Source of the DNA: JBJXHN01 sp046233135
GTDB taxonomy: Bacteria > Pseudomonadota > Alphaproteobacteria > Rhodospirillales > Rhodospirillaceae
DNA: 64,000 nt
Direction of reading: 5' to 3'
NCBI GenBank assembly: GCA_046233135.1
Contig: JBJXHN010000006.1
Coordinates: 124,001 to 188,000 of the forward strand
Shown here: in pieces, positions 38,201-46,569 of the stretch
Position numbering within the stretch: position 1 is the first letter of the stretch
Layout: the number at the start of each line of letters is the position of its first letter
Made by a program: the position numbers and the translations under genes
The notes under the pieces: model-generated
Told to the model about the DNA's origin: nothing
What the model saw: only the letters and a program-made list of their open reading frames with translations
Database searches by the model: none

Positions 38201-41200
38201 CACCGGGACGCTGGCCCTTGATGGGGGGGGCTCCAGCGCGGGCAGTTTCCGTCTGGTCGATGACGCGACCGTGGCTTTTCGGGGCGGGGCATACACCTTC
38301 GGGACCGGTACCGCGCAGATCTATGGCTATAGCGACACCGGGGGATCGGTGGTCTTCAGCGGTGGCTCCCATACGGTGGCTGCGGATGGAACGCTTGAGA
38401 TCGACGGTCTGACCACTGTGACCCTCGGTGGCGCAACATTGACGGTCGCCGGCGTTCTGGATACCAGCGGTGCCCTGATCTATCAGGCGGGCTCGCTGGT
38501 CATGGCCGGCGGGACGATCATGAACGATGGTCAGATGTATCTGGCCAGTGGTGTAACCATCGCGGATGCCATGGATGGCACGGTTGTCACCGATTCCGGG
38601 ACGGTTTTGAATACAGGGAACCTGTCCGCCCAATTCCTGGATACGGGTACGGTGGAAATCGAGGCGGAACTGGTCAATACCGGGACCCTGAGAATCAACG
38701 AGGAAGGCTCGACGGGATCCTCGCTGACCCTGAGCGGCGGTGGTCGCAACAGCGGCCTGATCGATACCGACAGCAGTCAGGTTCTGGTGAAGACCAATAC
38801 CTTCACCCTGGAAAGCGGCACGTCACTCAGCGGCCATCTGGCGGTGGGCAGCTATGGTGTCCTGAATTTGGCCACGGACCTGTCGATCACCGGCGGGAAC
38901 GTGCTGACGCTGTATGGTGAAGGCGCCCTGGACGGGGACGGCACGCTGTACGTCAGCGGAACCCTGGACGGCTATGGGACTTCGACCATCGGGGCGGATG
39001 TGTCCCTTACCGGCAGTGCGCTTTTCGATACGGATTGCACGGTCACCATCGATGGTGCGGTGTTCAGCAACAGCTCCACCGTGATCTCCAGAGACAACAC
39101 CTTCGCATTGGAGAACGGCGCCACCTTCGCCAACTCAGGCCTGATCCATTTCACCCCATCCATGTCGGCGGCCTCCACCGTGATCGCGGGGGGCGGGGTT
39201 TTCCTGAACAGCGGCACCTTGCGCTACAGTGGCTACAACGCGGGAACCATCTCCGCCGATCTCAGCAGCAGTGGCACGCTGGTTATGGACGCAGACTTGG
39301 CGCTGTCGGGTGACGGGACCCTTTCAGGCACCATCGACTTCCAAAGCGGCTCGACCCTGCAACTGAGCGGCGGTGTACACCAGATCGAGGATATTCAATT
39401 CCTCGGCGAAGGAGAGATCTGGATATCGGGTGGAACCCAGACGTTCGGCAGCGTTTCGGACGAGACCTCGGTGTCCTACTCCGGTGACATGAGGGTGTCC
39501 GGGGGGACGCTGGGCGGCGGTGGATACCTATGGAGTGATGGTGATCTGTATGCGGCGGGGGACTTCGCTGTCTCCGGCGGCGGCGGAGAATTGTCCTTCG
39601 GCGCACTGTACTTCGACTCAGACGCCGTGGTGTCCCTGGGGGCGGCTGTTCTGGAAATCGGCACGGTGGTCCATGACCGGGGCACTGTGACGGGCAGCGG
39701 TGTGTTGTCAATCACCGGAACCTTGTCCAACTCCGCTGGGGTGATTGACGTCGGTCGGCTCATTATCGGGTCCGATGCGACCGTTGACCTGACCGGCGGT
39801 ACGATGACGGTGGGCGGAACCCTGCAGAACCGGGGGGCGTTCGCCATTAACGGCGGCCTGCTGGCCTTCATGGGCGGCACCTTTATCAACGACGGGTCCC
39901 TGTTCCTTCAGGGCGATGGCACGATCACCGACGGCGAAAACGGCGAGATCCCGGTGGGGACGCTGGTCAACAACGAACAGTTGACCGTATCCGTCAGTGC
40001 CGGTGGCGAAGCGCAGATCGAAGCTTTCCTGATCAACGACGGCACGCTTCTGGCCGAACTGGCATCGGGCGAGAATTCCTTCAGCCTGGAGTTGGAGAAC
40101 GGCGGTATCAATACGGGGCGCATTGATACCGGCGGTCTTGGCACCCTGGAACTGGATGGCGGGACCCTGACCCTGCGCACCGGAACCTCGTTGCGCGGCA
40201 CCATCGAGGTGACCAACGAATCCACACTGTTCATCGATGACGGAATCACCATCGCCGCGTCGGGGACAATCGTCCTTGAAGAAGGCACCTTGAGCGGGGA
40301 CAGTGCCCTGACCATAGAGGGCGGTCTGTGGATGCACGGGTATGAAGCGACCCTGTCCACGGATGTCACGCTGTCCAGCGAGGCCTACGGCGGTATCGCG
40401 ACCGGCACCCTGCATGTGAACGGGGCGACGCTGGCCCTGACCGAATACACGGAATTCGCCATTGATGGCGGTCAGATCGTCCTGGAGAACGGCGGCCGCT
40501 TCGTCAACGGGTCCACTGTGCTGCTGTGGAGCGGGGAAGGCGAGCCGGCGGATGCGATCACCGGGACCGGTACGTTTGTGAATGCCGGGACGGTGGACGT
40601 GGACAGCTATGCCGAAACCACCGTTTCCGCCAAGATCGAGAACTCCGGACTGATTGGCCTTTTCCAGAATCTTGCCCTGACGGGTGGCGGGGTCCATACG
40701 GGGACCATTGATCTCAACGGGTATACTCTGACGATTGACGGAAATCATGCCTGGCATGAGGGCGCGATCGTCAACCGCGCCGTTGGACAGCCTGCTCCCG
40801 TCGGGACGGTTGTGATCGCCGGTGGCGCCCAGTCCTTCTATGGCGATTCCATGCAAGAGATGGCCTACGTCATCGACGGTGATGTGGTGCTTGAAGGCGG
40901 CTCGTTCGACAAGCTTTGGCTGGAGGTGAATGGTAACCTGACCGTTGCCGGGGATTTTGACGTCGCGGCGACCTATGGCGAGATGATCGTCAGCGGGGAT
41001 ATGGGCTTTATCTCCGACAGTCTTCTTGCCGTGGATGAAGGCATGCTGTCCGTTTCCACTCTGGCGCAGAGTGCAGGCACGATTTCGGTCGGATCGGAAA
41101 GCGAGGTGCTGCTGCGCAACGGCGGCACGGTCACCGGCGGGACCTGGACCGGTTCGGGCACGGTCGCCAATACCGGATGGCTGGCGGTGGATGCCAGCGG

Positions 41201-44200
41201 GGCGACCGACCAGTTGATCACGGTGTCCAGCGGCTTCCAGCTGGGATCGTATTCAGGTGCGCAAGGCGAGGTTCCCCCCACGCTCGCGGTCACCGGCGGT
41301 CAGTTTGCCCTGGCCGGGGGCGGTGTGGCCAACGACGGTGTTGAATTCCTGGTGTCCAGCGGGGCCGTGCTGTCGTTCACCAACGGTCCCTTCACCATCG
41401 TCGGCGACGGCGTGACCACCGCCGGCGAGGGGGAAGTTCGCATCGCTGGTACCCTTGACGTGCTGGGCAGCCTGGAAGCTTTTTCGTCGATTGTGATCAG
41501 TGGGACCCTGTCGGGCAGCGGCATCGCTGACCTCACCCACGAGGATGTTACCTGGAGCGGGGGAACGATTTCCGTTGCCGACCTGACAGTCGGATCGCTG
41601 ACCCTGAACGGCTCCAGCGCCTATGCGCTGAATTCCGATACGGTGATCGTCGAAGGCTCTCTTGATCATACCTACGGCGGCACCCTGACATTCGGCGGGT
41701 CGGATCTCAGCATCGCCAGCGGGGCATCGATGGCGGTTGGCGGGGGCGGAACCGTGGCTGCCGGCGGTGGCGACGAGACCCTGGGCATTGACGGAACGCT
41801 GAGCATGTTCAGCGGCATCAACACCGTCGGGATTGATGTAAACGTATCCGGCTCCGGTCGTCTGTCGCTGTCGACGGCGCTTGCCAACACCACCAATACC
41901 TTCACCGGGACGGTGGTCAACGCCGGCAGCGTGGTGATGGACGACCTGACGAATTCGAGCCTGTCTCTGAACACCACCTTCAGCGGCAGGTTTTCCAACG
42001 TCGGTGTCTTCCAGGTCTCCAACATCCTGGGCGGGACAGCCACCTACCAACTGGGTGGAACCATTGTCAACACGAACAGCGGTACCGTTGATATCCAGGC
42101 GGATATAGGGCTTTCCAGCGGGACACTTGATGTCACTTTGGGTGTGTTGCAGGTCGCAGAGGGCCGCACCCTGAGGGTCGAGAGTGGCGTCCTGCTCGTG
42201 TCATCGGACAGCACCATCGACAACGACGGCAGCATTGTCTTTGATGACGGCGGCACGCTGTCCATGGCCACGGACTACTCCTATTCGGATCTGGGATCGG
42301 TCCAGACCACCGGGGCAGCGGTGCGGTTCGAAGGTCTTTACACTCTGACGATGAATGAGGCTCAGACGGCAATCTCGGGCGAATATTTCGCGACCAATGT
42401 CATCATTGACTACGGATCAAGGCTGTATACGCACGGGGGCGATGGGGCGACGACCACCTTCGTCGGCTCCCTGACCAACTATGGCGAGCTTGAAATCTAC
42501 GGCGGTTCCTCCGATGCGACGATGACGACAGAGGTCCGCAGCGACTTCCATAACTACGGCCTGATCACCTTGGCGCAATGGAATCCCACAGTACAGACCG
42601 TGGTCGATCTGGTGATGACCAACGACAGCACGTTGTACAATTTGGGGACGCTCCAGTTCGCGGAAAGGCCATCGGGGGCGGTGCTGGACGAGGTCTCCTT
42701 CTCCGGCGACTTCACCAACTTCATCGATTACGGGACGTCGATTTCCCAAGGGTTCGTGGATGCGGACGAAGACGCAGCGTTCGATCTGGACGGTTTCGTT
42801 TTCGACAATACCAACGGCATGATCGACATCGCCGCGGGCAAGACTCTGCAATTGAATAACGGCACTTTCGTCATGGGCGGAGGCGCTGTGGTAAAAGGCA
42901 GCGGGACTCTGGCGTTCAACAACACCACCCTGCGGCTGGACGAGGCTGCTGTTCTGGGATCGACCGGGACAACCATCGATTTGCGGAATTTCGGCGGGAT
43001 TGTGGGCGGCAGTGCTTTGACCTTCGGGGCCGGGGCAATGGTGCTGATGTCGGCCGGCGAGACCATCAGCACGACGACCCTGATCAATGCCGGGACCCTG
43101 ATGATGGATGATAGCGCCTCATCCCGGGTCCAATTCAGTCAGCTCCTGACCAATACAGGGGTTTTGCATTTCGAGAAAACCGCTACGGAGTCTTTTATTA
43201 TCTCCGACTCTGGGGGGATAACGAATTCCGGGACCATAATCTTCGAAGACAGTTCCCTCTATAGCAGTTCGACCCAGAGAATTATTCTGTCAACGAGCAC
43301 TGGAACACTGACCAACGAAGCAGGCGGGTATATTTCCTTCGAGGATGGCGCGGGAACACTTTCCACCGCCCAGATCGGTGGCGCCATCCATAACTCGGGC
43401 GAGATCCGTTTTGGCCTGAACGCCTATATCGGCGGTGGCGTCACCCATGTGAACGCCGGGGTGTTCAGTCTGGAAAATCAGGCCACGCTCGTGGTGAACG
43501 GCACGCTCGAGACGACCAGTGACAGTATCATTCAAGGCAATGGCACGGTCCGTACGAGCAGTATTGATGCACCCTTCATCAACAACGGCACCATCCGGGC
43601 CGGGTTTGACAATGACATCGGGACCTTGGACTACTGGCTTAGCGCCAACCACATCGGCACTCTGAGCCACTCGAGCGTGCTGGAGTTGGAGGTGGAGCAT
43701 ACGGGGAGCCTGGTCTCCCATGACACGCTGCTTCTCATGTGGGGGGGCACGCTTGTCCTGGGTGGGACATTGGCCCTGGATGTCCTGGATAGTGGCGGCT
43801 GGCAGGACGGGCAGTCCTATGACAATCTGCTTCACTATTACCACAGCGGTTCCCACTCGTTCGGCTACTTCGATCGTATCCTGGGGCTTGCGACCACGGA
43901 TGCCACCGGAGCAACAACAGTTCTGCTTCCCGAGTACGGGGTAAGTGGTGTCAGCTTCACGGGATACGAAACCGACAGCACGCACCTGTACAGAACCTCG
44001 GCGTTCAATGGGGCTATCAGTTCCAGTCCAACCTCCGTGGCCATCCTGTCTGCCGATGACGATACGATCTGGATTGAAAATAGCTCTCTCGGCTTTATCG
44101 ACGGGGGTGACGGAGTAGATACGGTCGGCTTCGCGGGAAGCGGGACCCTGGATTTGTCGTCGGGGTCCTTCAGCGCCTGGCGCCTGCAGGACATCGAAGT

Positions 44201-44477
44201 GATCGATATCGCCGGAAATGAAGCAGACGGCGATGTTCTGATCATGGACAAGGACTTCGTGACCCAGGTCGCCTCGAACGCCAATGCGCTTGATCCGTCC
44301 CAATCGGCCAATACGCTGTTCATTGACGCCGCCGCCACCGATATGGTGGTGCTGAGCGGGACGGGCTGGACCCACGACGTGGATACGGAAATCGTGAATG
44401 ACGTTTCCTACACCCTGCACACCAACGGAGATGCGCGGGTCTGGGTCAGCGATGATGTCGGTCAGGGCGTCAACTGA
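32283..44477 (+). CDS. Giant FecR/RTX/beta-helix surface protein (4064 aa)
   Basis: The second, larger paralogue. It has a BapA-prefix-like segment (about residues 50-110); a FecR domain (129-250, nearly the same as in the upstream gene: DDSAFSLGSGGRMVLDE, TPVATIGIRGTKGVIK); a very acidic Gly/Asp/Glu linker (about 410-475); an RTX array of 42 nine-residue units (656-1033, consensus GGxGNDTLx, Ca2+-binding beta-roll); cadherin-like repeats (1120-1550, GITGSYDS-type and SRSVTVTVTD strands); a long region of about 2300 residues of beta-helix-like repeats (from AANWSDGSLPSGE at about 1560; recurring INDGTL, NSGTL and GTLTVDGG strands); and a C-terminal block shared with its neighbour (IDGGDGVDTVGFAG, ARVWVSDD). 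No signal peptide is seen; type I secretion is likely, but no ABC exporter, adaptor or TolC gene is in the window. Probably a cell-surface or biofilm adhesin. Confidence 0.88.
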   Translation: MVWDDSRSLEGLSSGTYRALDGDDSAVSAVRVLDASATQDGAVAVDDTALLIHGDYSRAGTDLMIEGADGAVVVIRDFFLTDTPPALQAANGTVQIGGDLAARLAGPLAPGQVAQAGGPQLAQAAEPIGSITKADGTVTVTRADGTQEQVSVGDPVYQGDVVETASGSAVGITFVDDSAFSLGSGGRMVLDELVYDPATGDGSSSVSLMSGVFSFVSGEIAKSGPDAMTVSTPVATIGIRGTKGVIKVEVPEGFDINQLNQQQDRADQLGVQLEIVLLPEANGTTGEIVFTTFDGQTQTINVPLQGVRLALNTALDRVQTSLERITVDENYTRGSDVGESLNYLPESNGGSQGEGTGQPGDGQPPPAEEQNQEQPSDAPPPDQQGNNIGGPKSDFERALNQSDNILVVTEEVEDGQGDDEEDGGEGDDALGGGDGSGGEDGGDDVGDRRTFEVRFPDENRETGNETGPQDEPVETVVGDGTLITDGSLVDETGNPYVISNGRRVVSLTANGSGGGSVSYSNPNATASIEITIPSGSSGTVETGSGNDRVVGGGGGDVIQTNAGDDIVVAGSGADTVIGGSGAGNDTYYGGSEGNDDSADDWLRYPSASQGFTLDLEANIAFGPDIDTDRIYGFEHVLGSPGNDTMSGNAAANILLGSGGDDVLNGRGGNDTLEGGLGADTLNGGDGNDTLKGEDGNDTLNGDAGSDSLSGGAGNDTLNGGLGNDTLDGGAGADSLVGGDGADSLIGGDGNDTLAGGAGNDFLSGGAGDDVLLGESGDDSLDGGEGNDSLTGGVGNDTLVGGLGNDTLDGGDGNDSLSGGAGLDILIGGAGNDTLDGGDGNDSLTGGAGADVLLGGLGNDSLDGGEGNDSLDGGAGADSLVGGLGSDTLAGGVGNDVLQGGTGDDVLLGDAGDDSLDGGDGADSLTGGAGNDTLVGGLGNDTLVGGDGNDSLSGGEGADSLSGGVGADSLSGGAANDTLSGGDGNDALDGGDGADILDGGAGTDTVSGGAGDDVLIYSAGGDTYLGGAGTDTLRVAAGTSVDLSASAISGSSSGLEKIQLQGGSALTVSNATAFASAFTGSTVYVDGTSSDTVVGGGWTYAGTVSSGGTTYSSFTSGSAVLNISSGVTLSGFNGQPVVSIASGGVSFTEGTDSSVSLFSGLTLSDPDSTTLQSATVKIASGLVGDDRLSFSAVSGISGSYDSSTGELTFTGTASLATYQTVLRTVSYSNGNITSSGSRSVTVTVTDSGGTVSSAVTRSLTVNNSNATPTVSVGSDGLTVELGDSEGVSPFPNASLNDSDGTTMSGARIIISSGFSNGDTLTFSDQNGIVGSYNSATGILTLSGTATTAQYQTAVRSISFSSTSETEGARTLTLTVTDGEGATSTGASRTIMAEAYNAAPTLIFADTASSSRGAAVDLDNEASVSDDGPPGNGAGITVTITSGKVNGDRLGVENQGTDEGQVSVDLNGQSEVTQIYYEGSAVTANTGSMYNSGTGVLQIDFLDGVSWEAIQAVLRAIQFESTSETAGDRGISVTVSDGSDSSNTETMVLTVTAGLPQVLWQGADHANFATAANWSDGSLPSGEVAAVISTNTTAILGMGSSMAFAALQMSNAATLAIQGGTLEVTGAEGTIGADSELVIDSFDNDGTDVIGSLVVGGTLETSGTLTVDGGGHLVIDGTLINDGMMELTDSQAVFREESTIITGSLTLNDGAVLRNEAGGTLAAYGTLSVGSEKGDGATVLNYGLITNASAPAYSSFIFDSNIENYGTISLGTGAEFRTYGTFINWGSIYLESGALLYSQGGGIVFEEGTEIGGNGTLYLYSAGKITLDTDVVANGTSLRLHDGSITGDGSLTVASLEQGDSQADTAYIAADLTVTFQWSFGSSDMVVDGARVTYSGDKLFAYVDGQGGDTSTWDLINGGVFENSGGFSLWNEGTIITQSSGTGTFVNSGTLFQETFSGVTAIEAAFNNSGTVQVSTGTLALDGGGSSAGSFRLVDDATVAFRGGAYTFGTGTAQIYGYSDTGGSVVFSGGSHTVAADGTLEIDGLTTVTLGGATLTVAGVLDTSGALIYQAGSLVMAGGTIMNDGQMYLASGVTIADAMDGTVVTDSGTVLNTGNLSAQFLDTGTVEIEAELVNTGTLRINEEGSTGSSLTLSGGGRNSGLIDTDSSQVLVKTNTFTLESGTSLSGHLAVGSYGVLNLATDLSITGGNVLTLYGEGALDGDGTLYVSGTLDGYGTSTIGADVSLTGSALFDTDCTVTIDGAVFSNSSTVISRDNTFALENGATFANSGLIHFTPSMSAASTVIAGGGVFLNSGTLRYSGYNAGTISADLSSSGTLVMDADLALSGDGTLSGTIDFQSGSTLQLSGGVHQIEDIQFLGEGEIWISGGTQTFGSVSDETSVSYSGDMRVSGGTLGGGGYLWSDGDLYAAGDFAVSGGGGELSFGALYFDSDAVVSLGAAVLEIGTVVHDRGTVTGSGVLSITGTLSNSAGVIDVGRLIIGSDATVDLTGGTMTVGGTLQNRGAFAINGGLLAFMGGTFINDGSLFLQGDGTITDGENGEIPVGTLVNNEQLTVSVSAGGEAQIEAFLINDGTLLAELASGENSFSLELENGGINTGRIDTGGLGTLELDGGTLTLRTGTSLRGTIEVTNESTLFIDDGITIAASGTIVLEEGTLSGDSALTIEGGLWMHGYEATLSTDVTLSSEAYGGIATGTLHVNGATLALTEYTEFAIDGGQIVLENGGRFVNGSTVLLWSGEGEPADAITGTGTFVNAGTVDVDSYAETTVSAKIENSGLIGLFQNLALTGGGVHTGTIDLNGYTLTIDGNHAWHEGAIVNRAVGQPAPVGTVVIAGGAQSFYGDSMQEMAYVIDGDVVLEGGSFDKLWLEVNGNLTVAGDFDVAATYGEMIVSGDMGFISDSLLAVDEGMLSVSTLAQSAGTISVGSESEVLLRNGGTVTGGTWTGSGTVANTGWLAVDASGATDQLITVSSGFQLGSYSGAQGEVPPTLAVTGGQFALAGGGVANDGVEFLVSSGAVLSFTNGPFTIVGDGVTTAGEGEVRIAGTLDVLGSLEAFSSIVISGTLSGSGIADLTHEDVTWSGGTISVADLTVGSLTLNGSSAYALNSDTVIVEGSLDHTYGGTLTFGGSDLSIASGASMAVGGGGTVAAGGGDETLGIDGTLSMFSGINTVGIDVNVSGSGRLSLSTALANTTNTFTGTVVNAGSVVMDDLTNSSLSLNTTFSGRFSNVGVFQVSNILGGTATYQLGGTIVNTNSGTVDIQADIGLSSGTLDVTLGVLQVAEGRTLRVESGVLLVSSDSTIDNDGSIVFDDGGTLSMATDYSYSDLGSVQTTGAAVRFEGLYTLTMNEAQTAISGEYFATNVIIDYGSRLYTHGGDGATTTFVGSLTNYGELEIYGGSSDATMTTEVRSDFHNYGLITLAQWNPTVQTVVDLVMTNDSTLYNLGTLQFAERPSGAVLDEVSFSGDFTNFIDYGTSISQGFVDADEDAAFDLDGFVFDNTNGMIDIAAGKTLQLNNGTFVMGGGAVVKGSGTLAFNNTTLRLDEAAVLGSTGTTIDLRNFGGIVGGSALTFGAGAMVLMSAGETISTTTLINAGTLMMDDSASSRVQFSQLLTNTGVLHFEKTATESFIISDSGGITNSGTIIFEDSSLYSSSTQRIILSTSTGTLTNEAGGYISFEDGAGTLSTAQIGGAIHNSGEIRFGLNAYIGGGVTHVNAGVFSLENQATLVVNGTLETTSDSIIQGNGTVRTSSIDAPFINNGTIRAGFDNDIGTLDYWLSANHIGTLSHSSVLELEVEHTGSLVSHDTLLLMWGGTLVLGGTLALDVLDSGGWQDGQSYDNLLHYYHSGSHSFGYFDRILGLATTDATGATTVLLPEYGVSGVSFTGYETDSTHLYRTSAFNGAISSSPTSVAILSADDDTIWIENSSLGFIDGGDGVDTVGFAGSGTLDLSSGSFSAWRLQDIEVIDIAGNEADGDVLIMDKDFVTQVASNANALDPSQSANTLFIDAAATDMVVLSGTGWTHDVDTEIVNDVSYTLHTNGDARVWVSDDVGQGVN
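34248..35381 (+). repeat. RTX minisatellite: 42 units of 27 bp
   Basis: Exactly 1134 bp in register, encoding 42 consecutive nonapeptides of GGxGxDxLx type; only unit 41 departs strongly (YSAGGDTYL). Synonymous positions vary between units, so the array looks maintained by selection rather than newly expanded. Larger blocks of three to four units recur, for example GGLGNDTL followed by GGDGNDSL. Confidence 0.9.
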
Positions 44478-44518
44478 CGATAACGCACGGCGCAGGTCAG
44501 GATGGGGGCCGGCCGGCG

Positions 44519-45820
44519 TTAGTCCCGCCTGTCCTTGTGCCGCCACCAGTGCATCATCAGCGGGGCGAGCCGCGTGACCAGCCCGTGCAGGGGCAGGCTG
44601 CGCGGCCGTCCGCCGTCGGGCAGAGCCAGATCCTTGAACGGAATCCCGGAGGCCGCTCGCGCCAGCTGTTCCCCCACCGCGACGCCCAGAGCCATGCCCC
44701 GCCCGTTGTAGCCGATGGCCGTCAGCAGGCCCGGAGCGAGGGTGTAGAAGCGCGGATGGAAATCCGGGGTGAAGCCCAGCTCGCCGGACCAGCAGCGGGC
44801 AATGGCCGGCGTTTGCGGGCGCAACTGGGGGAAAACCTCGGCAAGGCGGGCGCGCACCCGGGCCTGCGCCTGGACCGGATCATCGTCCCGGCTGGCCAGG
44901 GTGCAGCCGCTGACCAGCCGGTTGTCCCGGGTCTTGCGGAAGAAATACAGATCGCCGTGGGTATCCGAACAGGCGAGATCGGCCGGCAGGATGGTTTCCG
45001 CCACATCCGGCGGCAGCGGGGCGGTGGCCATCTGGTAGTTGCGCACGGGCACGATGGACCTGGCCAGGGCGGGCCATAGCTTCGCCGTGTAGGCATTTGT
45101 GGCCAGCACCACGGTATCCGCCCGCACCGTGCCGTAGCGGGTGGCCAGCTGCCAGCCGCCGCTGCCGCCTTCGGTCTGGCGGGTGATACCGGTGACCGGG
45201 CTGGCCGCATGGACCGTCGCCCCCATCTGCTGGGCAGCGCGGGCCAGGCCCCGGGTGAAGGCCAGGGGGTTGATATGCCCGCCGGTGGGGCAGAACAGCC
45301 CGCCATGCCAATACTGTGTTCCCAGCATGCCAGCGGTTTCCTCGGCGTCGAGAACCCGGCAGTCCAGGGCCAGGGCCGACCACTCCCGCTGCCGGCGTTC
45401 GCTGACCGCCAGCCGGCTGGGGCGGTGGGCGGGCTGGATCCAGCCGGTCTGCATGGCTTCGCAGGAGATCTGAAAGCGCCGGACCAGGGCAAACAGCTGT
45501 TCGGCTGATCCCCCGATCATACGGGCGAAACGGTCCCCCGCATCGCCCCATTTGGCGCGCAAATGGCTGGGGTCGGGCTTGGCCAGGGTGGGGATGACCT
45601 GCCCGTTGTTGCGGCCGGATCCGCCGAAGCCGGGCTCCCCGGCTTCCAGCACCGCAACCGATAGTCCTGCTTCCGCCGCATGCAGCGCGCAGGACAGTCC
45701 GGTGACGCCGGCACCAACGACGGCCACATCCACCGAAGCCGGGCCTTCCAGCGGCGGGCAGTCGGGCGCCGTGGGGGCAGAGGCGTGCCATTGGGTTTCG
45801 GGCATGGCGGACAGGGGCAT
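44519..45820 (-). CDS. FAD-dependent amino-acid/amine oxidoreductase (DAO family, PuuB-like)
   Basis: A 433-residue DAO-family flavoenzyme. The dinucleotide fold is near the N-terminus (DVAVVGAGVTGLSCALHAAE), and the GSGRNNGQV and YNGRGMALGVAVGEQLA stretches are typical of the group with gamma-glutamylputrescine oxidase and glycine/sarcosine oxidases. It would oxidise a secondary or primary amine to an imine with O2. AGGA lies 8 nt before the ATG at 45820, supporting that start over 45805. It is divergent from the ATC-hydrolase/Liv cluster and may act on the same compounds, but that link is only positional. Confidence 0.85.
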   Translation of the reverse strand: MPLSAMPETQWHASAPTAPDCPPLEGPASVDVAVVGAGVTGLSCALHAAEAGLSVAVLEAGEPGFGGSGRNNGQVIPTLAKPDPSHLRAKWGDAGDRFARMIGGSAEQLFALVRRFQISCEAMQTGWIQPAHRPSRLAVSERRQREWSALALDCRVLDAEETAGMLGTQYWHGGLFCPTGGHINPLAFTRGLARAAQQMGATVHAASPVTGITRQTEGGSGGWQLATRYGTVRADTVVLATNAYTAKLWPALARSIVPVRNYQMATAPLPPDVAETILPADLACSDTHGDLYFFRKTRDNRLVSGCTLASRDDDPVQAQARVRARLAEVFPQLRPQTPAIARCWSGELGFTPDFHPRFYTLAPGLLTAIGYNGRGMALGVAVGEQLARAASGIPFKDLALPDGGRPRSLPLHGLVTRLAPLMMHWWRHKDRRD

Positions 45821-45992
45821 GGGTCAGGTCCTCGGTTTCAGCAACGCCGGGCATGGGATGGACAGGGTGGTCTGGGCACCAAGGGGGTCGCATTTTTCCG
45901 CGCACTCCCCAGCTATGGTCCATCCTCCCCTTGCACCGCGCCGCCGGCTGGTCAATTGTTTATCACGTCAGTTTAGCGAACTCGGAGGTTCG

Positions 45993-46505
45993 ATGTCTCT
46001 CCCCGACCATAAGGCCTTGATGTTTGGTGCGATAAAGAGTCGCGCCATGGTTTACCGTTCCGTGCTTGATGAACTTCGCGAGAGTGTCGGGGACGAGCAG
46101 GCCGTGGCCATCATGCGGCGCGCCATAGAACGCCGGGGCCGCGAGATCGGCCAGGCTTTTACGGGCTTTGCGCCGGGGGATTTCGCGGGTTTGCGGGATG
46201 CTTTCATCGCGTTCATTCCCGATGCTTATGAGACCGTCGACCCCGACGTGCGGCGCTGCGATGACGAGGCGCTGGAGATCAAATTCCGCCGCTGCCCGCT
46301 GAAGAGCGCCTGGCAGGACGCGGGCCTGCCCGACGAGGAAGTGGCCACCCTGTGCGCCATCGCCGGCTGTGTGGATACGGGCACCTTTACCGCGGCGGGA
46401 TTCGCCATCGACGTGGAAACCTGGAGGCCGGGTATGGACGGTTGCTGCCGCCTGGTCATTACCCGGGCCGACCGGGAAATCCCCGCAGGCGGGCCGGCCG
46501 GCTGA
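45993..46505 (+). CDS. ATC hydrolase-family protein (PF14196-like), copy 1
   Basis: A 170-residue protein of the L-2-amino-thiazoline-4-carboxylic acid hydrolase family. The conserved C-terminal pattern is present: a Cys before the helix (RRCPLKSAWQDAGL), then CAIAGCVDTGTF and a late Cys pair (MDGCCRLVITR). Characterised members open the thiazoline ring of ATC to N-carbamoyl-L-cysteine; many relatives have unknown substrates. GGAGG lies 5 nt upstream of ATG 45993; an open frame continuing upstream is a shadow. It heads the operon with a Liv-type transporter, and a second family member lies at the other end. Confidence 0.78.
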   Translation: MSLPDHKALMFGAIKSRAMVYRSVLDELRESVGDEQAVAIMRRAIERRGREIGQAFTGFAPGDFAGLRDAFIAFIPDAYETVDPDVRRCDDEALEIKFRRCPLKSAWQDAGLPDEEVATLCAIAGCVDTGTFTAAGFAIDVETWRPGMDGCCRLVITRADREIPAGGPAG

Positions 46506-46569
46506 CGGCCGGACTCCCGACAACAACAAGACCGCTTTGTATCCTGCGATGACAGAGGAGATTGGGATC

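Noticed and set aside
44484..44521. TAACGC..GCGTTA pair between the second giant and the oxidoreductase gene as a terminator
   Set aside because: Only six pairs around a loop of about 26 nt and no T tract.
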